Assembly (NCBI GenBank): GCA_947381325.1
Contig: CANCUP010000006.1
Span: forward strand, 1 to 39,873
Length of the DNA: 39,873 nt
Reading direction: 5' to 3'
Source: Comamonadaceae bacterium
GTDB taxonomy: Bacteria > Pseudomonadota > Gammaproteobacteria > Burkholderiales > Burkholderiaceae_C
In this document: one piece after another, positions 24,390 to 30,891 of the stretch
Position numbering within the stretch: the stretch's first letter is position 1
Layout: each line of letters begins with the position of its first letter
Position numbers and translations under genes: made by a program
The notes under the pieces: generated by a model
The model's input: only the letters and a program-made list of their open reading frames with translations
Told to the model about the DNA's origin: nothing
Databases searched by the model: none

Positions 24390-26537
24390 TCAGACGGACT
24401 GACGTCTTTGGTCATGGGTAGATTGCATGGCCTTTTCGGGCGCGTTGACTGGTAACTCAACCTCTAGGTGACCTTGGGCATCGGCAGATGCACTAGCGCC
24501 CGGGGGAACCACCACACTTTGACCAGGGTATTCGATGATGCAAGGCCCTGCGACACGGTCGCCAGGACGGGCCCAAGTTGTACGGTAAATTTTTGTGGCA
24601 ACGGGATGCTGGGGGTCATCAAACACCACGTCCCGCACACCGACTTGAACCATGGGCTCGCCCTCACCCACCAGAGTTGGAACCGGGAGACGACCACGAC
24701 CGATGACGCGGATGGAAAGAATTTCAAATCCAGCTTGCGCAGAACCTGCACCCCGACCGAACAAAACTTCGTACATGGCCTCAAATCGGGTGAGCGTCTC
24801 TTGCAAATGGGCCGTGGCGAATTGGCCTTGCGTTTCATGGAAGGGCACATCCAGGTGGTGCGCTTGGCCTCTGTAGCGCACTGCCACGGTCGTGTCAAAA
24901 CGAATATCCAGAGCATCCGCCTGCAGAAGTGCGCTGCGTGCTTGTGCCAGCACATCCTCATGGGCTTGCGACAGTGACTCAAGCTCTTTCTCGCTCGCCG
25001 TGACCCCTGCCTTGAGTCGCACATAGATCGGACGTGTGACGGTGAAGCCCAAATCGCTGTTGGCTGTCCCAAATGCCGACTGGGCTGTGGCCGCCGCTGG
25101 GACAACAAATCGTGACAAACCGAGCTCGCGTGCCAACACCCAAGCATGTGAAGGACCTGCACCGCCGTTGGCATACAGCACGAAGTCACGGGGGTCATGA
25201 CCTCTCTCAATGGTGACCCGTCTCAAAAGATCGGCCATCTTGTTGTCCAGCACTTCACGAATACCCCATGCAGCCGCCGCCAGACTCAAAGACAAGGGCT
25301 TGGCAATGTGTGTGTCAATGGCTTGACGGGCTGCTGGCAAATCCAATGCCATCCGGCCCCCAATGAAGTAATCGGGGTCGAGTACGCCCAAGACCAAATC
25401 GGCATCCGTGGAGGTGGGCAGCGTTCCACCCCGTCCATAGCAGACCGGACCAGGATTGGCGCCAGCGCTTTGGGGGCCCACGGTCAAATCACCAAAGCGC
25501 ACACGGGCCAGACTTCCACCACCTGCACCAATGGAAGACACATCCACAGACGGAACACTGAGCTCGGCACCCGCCAATTGGATAGAGGGTCGCATGACGG
25601 GCTGCCCATCCACCACGACACCGACGTCAAAGCTGGTTCCACCAATGTCCACACTCAGGATATTTTTCTCGCCGCGCTGTTTGCCCACGGCGATGGAACC
25701 CATCACGCCAGCCGCAGGTCCCGAGAAAATTGCCACAGCAGGTCGATCGTTCAAGGCACTGGTCGGCAAAACGCCACCTGAACTGGTCATCATCAAAATT
25801 GGCACGCGCATGCCTGCCTTGCTCAACGTGTTCTCCAGTGCCGTCAAGTAGCGGCCTGCGATCGGCCCCAACATGGCATTGGCCACAGTGGTTGCCATGC
25901 GCGCATATTCACCCACCACAGGCGAAATCTGATGCGACAGGGTGACAAACACCTGTCCCAGCTCTTGACGCACCATCTCTTCAATCTTCAATTCATGCGC
26001 CGAATTGGCCGTCGCCCACAAGGTGCAGACGGCAACAGCTTCGATGCCTTGATGTCGCCAAGGCTGAAGTGCCGCGCGAAGCTGCACCTCGTCTAAGCTG
26101 ATCAAAATTTGACCATTGGCATCGATTCGCTCATGCACTTCGATCACACGCTCGCGGGGCACCAACGGAGGATGTTGGTTGTGCTTGAGCCAGTCGCAGA
26201 CCTCCATCTCAGACAGCCCCGCAGTTTGTCGGCGCATGCGGCCAATCTCTAAAGTGTCACCAAATCCATGGGTTGTCACGACCAGTGTGGGTGAAGCAGA
26301 GCCGGTGAGCAGCGCGTTCAGACCTACGGTGGTTCCATGTCCGAAGCGTTCGATTTGGGCACAGAAGTCCTCAAATGAAAGCTCGAAATGCTCTGACGCC
26401 AAATGCATGGCATGGATGACGCCACTCATCACATCTGCCGTGGTCGGCGCCTTGAACACACGCATGCGTGCGCCTGCTTGCGCAACCCACAAATCGGTGA
26501 ATGTGCCTCCAACATCCGTGCCTAAATAAAACCCCAT
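24390..26537 (-). CDS. HyuA/acetone-carboxylase-type ATP-dependent subunit
   Basis: The start at 26537 follows AAGGTGA and places D8-V-G-G-T-F-T-D15, the first phosphate-binding motif of the family, at the expected position. The 715-residue protein also has V-D-I-G-G-T-S-F-D-V-G-V and G-G-A-G-P-S-H-A. HyuA proteins phosphorylate the substrate (hydantoin, oxoproline, or the enol form of a ketone) and act with HyuB. It is the first gene of the minus-strand operon hyuA-hyuB-binding protein-livHMGF, and its promoter carries the same LysR box as the convergent aromatic operon. A hydantoinase role remains possible. Confidence 0.85.
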   Translation of the reverse strand: MGFYLGTDVGGTFTDLWVAQAGARMRVFKAPTTADVMSGVIHAMHLASEHFELSFEDFCAQIERFGHGTTVGLNALLTGSASPTLVVTTHGFGDTLEIGRMRRQTAGLSEMEVCDWLKHNQHPPLVPRERVIEVHERIDANGQILISLDEVQLRAALQPWRHQGIEAVAVCTLWATANSAHELKIEEMVRQELGQVFVTLSHQISPVVGEYARMATTVANAMLGPIAGRYLTALENTLSKAGMRVPILMMTSSGGVLPTSALNDRPAVAIFSGPAAGVMGSIAVGKQRGEKNILSVDIGGTSFDVGVVVDGQPVMRPSIQLAGAELSVPSVDVSSIGAGGGSLARVRFGDLTVGPQSAGANPGPVCYGRGGTLPTSTDADLVLGVLDPDYFIGGRMALDLPAARQAIDTHIAKPLSLSLAAAAWGIREVLDNKMADLLRRVTIERGHDPRDFVLYANGGAGPSHAWVLARELGLSRFVVPAAATAQSAFGTANSDLGFTVTRPIYVRLKAGVTASEKELESLSQAHEDVLAQARSALLQADALDIRFDTTVAVRYRGQAHHLDVPFHETQGQFATAHLQETLTRFEAMYEVLFGRGAGSAQAGFEILSIRVIGRGRLPVPTLVGEGEPMVQVGVRDVVFDDPQHPVATKIYRTTWARPGDRVAGPCIIEYPGQSVVVPPGASASADAQGHLEVELPVNAPEKAMQSTHDQRRQSV

Positions 26538-26874
26538 GCTGTATTCACCTTTTGTGGAAACTTCTGATGTGGGGCGAATAATAGGGGTCAGAATCTTCAA
26601 CGAATAATGTTCCATGCCTATAGGGGCTATTCATTTTTCATGCAACACAAGAAATCGAGTCAGCGCCTCCAAAACCCCACCAAGTCTGCAAGATAGGACG
26701 CCTATGCCAAGGTGTATCACGCGCAGGTGGAGGGTGGATGGATCATGCATCGCACCGAATCTGAATAACTGTTTGCCACTTAACGCATAACCCGGCGTAC
26801 TTGAGATGCTCTACGATGAAAAATCAACACGGCGGGCGCCTACCCTGCTCCGCGATCAATACAGGAGACATTGG
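26538..26874. other. Divergent intergenic region hyuA / Bug gene (337 bp)
   Basis: No gene is supported here. The hyuA-proximal part (26578-26635) holds the LysR-type composite promoter described separately. The part before the Bug gene contains a weak partial match to the box (GAATAAC around 26763-26769, without the ATA arm and without the second element) and a Shine-Dalgarno CAGGAGA at 26862-26868. No convincing promoter for the Bug gene was identified. Confidence 0.6.
26578..26635 (-). promoter_or_regulatory. Third LysR-type composite promoter, before hyuA
   Basis: Read on the minus strand, AATGAATAGCCCCTATA (26635-26619) keeps the T-N11-A spacing and the GAATA and CC cores of the box at 4913. 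After 9 bp CATTATTCG (26609-26601) is identical to the element at 4939. After a further 17 bp from its end comes the -10 candidate TATTAT (26583-26578). The distance to the hyuA ATG (81 bp from the box) is like that at BKACE (77 bp). This links the minus-strand operon to the LysR gene 22 kb away on the window. Confidence 0.68.
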
Positions 26875-27852
26875 ATGCATGGCTTTTCAATCAAACACAG
26901 CGTTTCTAAGTCAGTGGTCAGCTTCTCACTTCTGCTCATGGGCAGCTTAGCCAGTGCGCAAACTAAAACGATCACGTTTCTCGTGCCGTTTGCCCCCGGT
27001 GGTCCCTCCGATCAAGTTGCCCGCGCCATCGCACAAAAAGTTTCGACGAACACAGGCTGGAGTGTTTTGGTGGACAACAAGCCCGGCGGCGGCGGACAAA
27101 TTGGCGCCAATGCCTTGAAGCTGGCACCTGCGGATGGAAAAACAATTTTCATCGGCGATATAGGTGTGCTCGCCGTCAATAAGTCGCTCTACAAAAATTT
27201 ATCGTTCGACACATTGAAAGATTTCCAGCCCCTCACGCTGGCTGCACGCTCTCCCATGTTGTTGTTGGTTCCTGGGTCGAGTTCCGCCAAAACACCAGCG
27301 GACATCGTCAAGGAATCTAAATCCGCCTCACAAGGTGTGTCCTACGCCTCGCAAGGGATTGGCATCGGCGGTCACTTGCTGGGTGAAATGTTCAAGTCGC
27401 AAACCAGTGCCAACTTTGTGCATATCCCCTACAAAGGTGCGGCTCCCGCAGTTCAAGATTTACTGGCTGGCCGCGTCGGCTTTTTGTTTGAAGTTCCCGC
27501 TGCAACGCTTCAACACGTGAAAGAAGGCAAACTCAAAGCACTGGCCGTCGCCTCTGACAAACGCACCACTTTGTTGCCTGATCTTCCCACCATGAATGAA
27601 GCGGGCGTGGCCAATGTGTCGATGGACATTTGGTGGGGCATCGTTGCCAAGGCCGGCACCTCATTGGAAGACACCGCAGCTTTGAACAAAGCGCTGCGAG
27701 AGGCCATCGATTCCGACGAGTTGAAAACTCGGTTCGCGTCGCTTGGGATCTACCTGCAAAGCAGTACGTCGGCTGAATTAGGAGCTCTTTTTGCGACAGA
27801 AATCCCCAGGCTTGGCAAGGTCGTGCGTGACTCCGGTGCAAGTGTTGATTAA
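26875..27852 (+). CDS. Bug-type (tripartite tricarboxylate) periplasmic binding protein
   Basis: The ATG at 26875, behind CAGGAGA, gives a 325-residue precursor with a signal peptide ending at L-A-S-A-Q. The mature start T-I-T-F-L-V-P-F-A-P-G-G-P-S-D-Q-V-A-R is the hallmark of the Bug family, greatly expanded in Burkholderiales, as are P-G-G-G-G-Q-I-G and P-Y-K-G-A-A-P-A-V-Q-D-L-L-A-G. Such proteins bind carboxylates for TctAB permeases or act as sensors. No permease is nearby. An earlier in-frame start exists but would prepend a charged segment before the signal peptide. It is divergent from hyuA; whether it shares its substrate is open. Confidence 0.88.
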   Translation: MHGFSIKHSVSKSVVSFSLLLMGSLASAQTKTITFLVPFAPGGPSDQVARAIAQKVSTNTGWSVLVDNKPGGGGQIGANALKLAPADGKTIFIGDIGVLAVNKSLYKNLSFDTLKDFQPLTLAARSPMLLLVPGSSSAKTPADIVKESKSASQGVSYASQGIGIGGHLLGEMFKSQTSANFVHIPYKGAAPAVQDLLAGRVGFLFEVPAATLQHVKEGKLKALAVASDKRTTLLPDLPTMNEAGVANVSMDIWWGIVAKAGTSLEDTAALNKALREAIDSDELKTRFASLGIYLQSSTSAELGALFATEIPRLGKVVRDSGASVD

Positions 27853-27921
27853 GTGACAAAATTGCGGTGTGGCTCTTGAGCCGACGTGTTCTTCGATGAG
27901 CATGTTCAATGAGGATATTTT

Positions 27922-28836
27922 TTGAACACCCCGACATCCACTGGCAGCAGCCTCTCTCTGGCTTCCTTCGCCACCCTGCTGCTGATTGCCCTGATGATGG
28001 GGTCTAACCACGTTGCCGCGCGGTTTGCATTTCAAAACGGGGTCGATGTCGCCACTGCAGCCACCATGCGCAGTGGCGGAACGGGCTTGGCGCTGGCTTT
28101 TTTAATTTGGCAACAAAAGGTACCGATCACCCTGAGTCGTCAAAACAAGCGGGGGCTGCTGGCCATTGGCACCTTGGTTGGCGTGCAGAGCTTGTTGATC
28201 TATTCTTCGGTGGCACGCATTCCTGTTGCTCTGGCCTTGTTGGCCTTCAACTCTTACCCCTTGTGGGCCACCGCTTGGGCACGCTTGATTTACGGTCATC
28301 GCCCTGAACCCGTGATGTTGCGTGCCATGCCGGTGATGCTGATAGGCTTGGCCTTGGCCTTGGATGTGTTGGGCGCAGCCTCTGGCTTAGGCGCCCAAGC
28401 ACAGTGGTCCTTGATTGGCATCGGCGTGGGCTTTGCCATCGCCGCTGCTTTGACTTTCAGCTTGGCCTTGGTGCTGATTCAGCAAGAAACCCTTGGCGTC
28501 GACGGCCGAGTGCGCACCTTGAGCACCATGTGTTGCGCCTCGGCGCTGGGACTGGTGGCAGTCAGCACACAAGGTGGGTTTCATTGGCCCACAGCAGAAG
28601 CGGGTTGGTGGGGCTTGGTCGGGCTCACGGCTTTGTACGGCACAGCGTTCACCATCATGTTCACCGTGTTGCCACGTCTGGGGGTGGTGGGCAACTCCGC
28701 CATCATGAACATAGAACCCATCTTTGCGCTGGGGTTGGCTTGGCTGCTGCTAGACCAAGCCATTGCGCCCATCCAGGTGTTGGGTGGTTTGATCGTGGTC
28801 GCCACAGTGGTTTATCTCGGCTTGCGCAAGCGATGA
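27922..28836 (+). CDS. EamA/DMT family transporter
   Basis: This 304-residue protein has about ten hydrophobic segments in two EamA halves (V-A-A-R-F-A-F-Q-N-G-V near residue 32; a final E-P-I-F-A-L-G-L-A-W-L-L-L in the second half). The start codon is TTG at 27922, with GAGGA six bases upstream; no better ATG lies near. DMT exporters move metabolites or amino acids out of the cell; the substrate is unknown. Its stop overlaps the soxX start by ATGA, so it appears translationally coupled to the Sox genes, an unusual partner. Confidence 0.85.
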   Translation: MNTPTSTGSSLSLASFATLLLIALMMGSNHVAARFAFQNGVDVATAATMRSGGTGLALAFLIWQQKVPITLSRQNKRGLLAIGTLVGVQSLLIYSSVARIPVALALLAFNSYPLWATAWARLIYGHRPEPVMLRAMPVMLIGLALALDVLGAASGLGAQAQWSLIGIGVGFAIAAALTFSLALVLIQQETLGVDGRVRTLSTMCCASALGLVAVSTQGGFHWPTAEAGWWGLVGLTALYGTAFTIMFTVLPRLGVVGNSAIMNIEPIFALGLAWLLLDQAIAPIQVLGGLIVVATVVYLGLRKR

Positions 28837-29243
28837 CATCCGCCCACCGCACCCAAGCCCTGGCGCTGTGCTTGGCCGCAGGGGCTCTCGCCGGCTCCGC
28901 CCAAACCTTGAGCGATGCAGAGCTGGGTTTGCGCATCATGGCCAACCGCCAACAGGGCAACTGCGTCACCTGCCACCAGGTGGGCGTGCTGCGCGATGCC
29001 AAAGGCATTGACGGCGCCTCGGGCAAGCAAGGTGACTTTGGGCCCTCGCTCGATGGCGTGGCCCGGCGCTACAGCGTGGCGCAACTGCGCCAATGGGTGA
29101 TGGATGCGCGCCAACTCAGCCCCAACACCCTCATGCCACCTTTTGGCACGCTAGAAGGCACCACACAAGCCAATCCAGCACGGCCCATGCTCAGCCCAGA
29201 AGACATCGACAAGGTGACAGCCGCCTTGGCCAGTTTGCGCTAG
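28833..29243 (+). CDS. soxX: Sulfur-oxidation c-type cytochrome SoxX
   Basis: The ATG at 28833 overlaps the EamA stop. The 136-residue precursor has a signal peptide (cleavage near G-S-A-Q, ~24). It has one haem site C44-V-T-C47-H48, preceded by Q-G-N as is usual for SoxX, and the distal ligand region L-M101-P-P-F-G. SoxX pairs with SoxA in the periplasm to attach thiosulfate to the carrier cysteine of SoxY. The gene lies directly upstream of a SoxY paralogue, soxZ and soxA. Confidence 0.85.
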   Translation: MTSAHRTQALALCLAAGALAGSAQTLSDAELGLRIMANRQQGNCVTCHQVGVLRDAKGIDGASGKQGDFGPSLDGVARRYSVAQLRQWVMDARQLSPNTLMPPFGTLEGTTQANPARPMLSPEDIDKVTAALASLR

Positions 29244-29254
29244 AGTTCCCAACC

Positions 29255-29707
29255 ATGTTGCACCCAGACACATCGTTGCATCGCCGCACTTGCCTGACCG
29301 GTTTGGGCGCAGCGGCTGTGGGTGTGCTGAGCGCATCGCGTGCGCTGGCAGCACCAGAGCCCCATTCTCAAGCCGAGCTACAAGCACGTGGCTTGCCAAC
29401 CCAAGGCGTGGAAGTCACCCTGCCGCCCTTGGCCGACAACAGCAACGCCATTCCCTTGCAGTTCACACTGCAAGCACCCGCGGGCAAACAGTTGCTCGGC
29501 TTTGAGATCATTGCGCCTGAAAACCCCAACCGCGTCATCTTGCGGCTCAAACTCGGGCAAGCGCCCACACGCTTCAAGTTCAGCACCCGCATTCGTTTGG
29601 CCATGACCCAAGAAGTGTGGGTGATCGCTCATCTCAACGATGGCTCCAGCCTCGGGCGCGCCACCCACACGGTGGTCACCGCCACCGCCTGTTTTGACGA
29701 AACGTAA
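29255..29707 (+). CDS. SoxY-related carrier protein with variant (AACIE-type) arm
   Basis: The 150-residue precursor begins with a twin-arginine-like signal (H-R-R-T-C-L, residues 9-14), as SoxY does. The immunoglobulin-like SoxY core follows (G-F-E-I-I-A-P-E-N-P-N; V-I-A-H-L-N-D-G). True SoxY ends in a G-G-C-G-G swinging arm with the sulfur-carrying cysteine. Here the end is V-T-A-T-A-C146-F-D-E-T, which fits the paralogous group named SoxY-related AACIE arm protein. No GGCGG is encoded in another frame after this point, so this is not a frameshift. C146 is the likely carrier residue; the cargo is unknown. It lies 3 bp before soxZ. Confidence 0.8.
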   Translation: MLHPDTSLHRRTCLTGLGAAAVGVLSASRALAAPEPHSQAELQARGLPTQGVEVTLPPLADNSNAIPLQFTLQAPAGKQLLGFEIIAPENPNRVILRLKLGQAPTRFKFSTRIRLAMTQEVWVIAHLNDGSSLGRATHTVVTATACFDET

Positions 29708-29710
29708 GAC

Positions 29711-30049
29711 ATGACACAAACGCTTGACCTTCCTGTGCGCCTGTCGCTGGCCGGACCTGTGCGCGCCAATGCCGAGGTGGAGGTGCGCTTGCTCATGGGC
29801 CATGTGATGGAAACTGGGTTTCGGCACGACAGCTCGGGCGTTCAAGTGGCCAAAGACATTTTGCAATTCGTCTCAGTGCATGTGGGCGACACCCTGGTTT
29901 TTGAATCTGAATTGGGCACCGGCATGGCGGCTAACCCGATGTTCTTTTTTTCGTTCACCTTGCCGCCCCAGGCCGCCGACATGGTGGTGCGTTGGATCGA
30001 CCACCAAGGGCGCACTGGCCAAATGCGTCGCCCTTTGGTTTACCGCTGA
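29711..30049 (+). CDS. soxZ: SoxZ carrier partner
   Basis: This 112-residue protein has the SoxZ fold marks: V-E-V-R-L-L-M-G-H-V-M-E-T-G-F-R, the A-N-P-M segment near residue 73 and a final W-I-D-H-Q-G strand. SoxZ has no signal peptide of its own and is carried to the periplasm as a complex with SoxY, which fits the Tat-like signal of the preceding gene. Its stop is 5 bp before the soxA start. Confidence 0.87.
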   Translation: MTQTLDLPVRLSLAGPVRANAEVEVRLLMGHVMETGFRHDSSGVQVAKDILQFVSVHVGDTLVFESELGTGMAANPMFFFSFTLPPQAADMVVRWIDHQGRTGQMRRPLVYR

Positions 30050-30054
30050 ACACC

Positions 30055-30828
30055 ATGGCGCAGCGCAGCTCACGGCTTCGCAGGTTGGCGCTTGCTGTCA
30101 GCCTGGCGCTGCCTTTGCTGGTGAGCGCGCAAGCCCTGCTGAGTGGCAACCAGTTTTTAACGCCACAACTGCAAGCCATGCAGCAAGACGCCGACGCCAA
30201 CCCCGTCACGCTGTGGATTGAAAAAGGTCAAACCTTGTGGCGCACCGGCTGCCAAAGCTGCCACGACGCGCCAGAGACTTTGCGCAGCGCAGCAGCACAA
30301 CACCCGCGCCTGGTCACACGCAACGGCATCACCCGCTTGGTCAACCTCGAAGACCAAATCAACCTGTGCCGCCAGCGTGCGGGCCAAAGCCCCAAGGGCG
30401 TGGAAGACGATGACACCTTGTCGCTCAGCGCCTTGTTGCACACCGTGGGCAAAGGCCAAGCCATGCAGGTGCAAGCCCCCGCAGATGCAACAGCTCAACA
30501 GCGCTGGCAGGCAGAGCTGGCGCAAGGCGCACAGCTGTACGCCACCCGCCTAGGGCGACTCAACTTGGCCTGCGTGCATTGCCACGATGGCAAGGTCGGC
30601 GCCAACTTGCGCGCTGAAGTGGTGAGTCCGGGACACCCCAGTGGCTTTCCAATTTACCGCTTGAACTGGCAAAACCTGGGATCGATCGACCGCCGCTTGC
30701 GTGCGTGCTACTCGGGCGTGCAAGCCACGCTGCCGCCCTCGGGCAGTCCCGCGCTGCGGCAGTTGGAGCTCTACCTCAAGGTGCGCGCCGAGGGCATGCC
30801 GCTGGACGGGCCGTCGATACGGCGTTGA
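30055..30828 (+). CDS. soxA: Diheme c-type cytochrome SoxA
   Basis: The start at 30055 gives a signal peptide (residues 1-26) and a 257-residue precursor. Two haem motifs are present, C66-Q-S-C69-H and C173-V-H-C176-H. C105 (I-N-L-C-R) and C218 (L-R-A-C-Y) sit where the ligand and active-site cysteines of diheme SoxA are expected. With SoxX it would form the enzyme that loads sulfur onto the carrier pair. It ends the cluster, followed by a terminator. soxB and soxCD are not in the window. Confidence 0.86.
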   Translation: MAQRSSRLRRLALAVSLALPLLVSAQALLSGNQFLTPQLQAMQQDADANPVTLWIEKGQTLWRTGCQSCHDAPETLRSAAAQHPRLVTRNGITRLVNLEDQINLCRQRAGQSPKGVEDDDTLSLSALLHTVGKGQAMQVQAPADATAQQRWQAELAQGAQLYATRLGRLNLACVHCHDGKVGANLRAEVVSPGHPSGFPIYRLNWQNLGSIDRRLRACYSGVQATLPPSGSPALRQLELYLKVRAEGMPLDGPSIRR

Positions 30829-30848
30829 TTAGGCAGACCCCCAAAGAA

Positions 30849-30877
30849 AAAGCCCAACCGCCAAGCAGTTGGGCTTT
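30849..30877 (-). terminator. Bidirectional terminator between soxA and the molybdenum hydroxylase
   Basis: AAAGCCCAAC (30849-30858) pairs perfectly with GTTGGGCTTT (30868-30877) around a 9-base loop. On the minus strand the stem runs into CTTTTTCTTT, a good T-tract, so it mainly serves the gene ending at 30892. On the plus strand the tract is short (CTTT), giving weaker termination after soxA. Confidence 0.85.
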
Positions 30878-30891
30878 CCAAACCAAAGCGT

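Noticed and set aside
26756-26774. Fourth LysR-type box before the Bug gene (GAATAAC core)
   Set aside because: The ATA arm is missing and there is no CATtATTCg element or TAnnAT at the fixed spacing, so it is not counted as a member of the regulon.
27868-27886. Hairpin GGCTC-TT-GAGCC after the Bug gene
   Set aside because: The loop is too small, the stem short and no T-run follows; it is probably chance.
28404-28832. Upstream extension of the soxX frame inside the EamA gene
   Set aside because: The extension is a shadow of the EamA gene; the signal peptide begins at the ATG at 28833.
29680-29707. Frameshift hiding a normal GGCGG arm in the SoxY-like gene
   Set aside because: None of the other frames after residue 140 encodes G-G-C-G-G before the soxZ start, and the TACFDE ending fits a known paralogous group.
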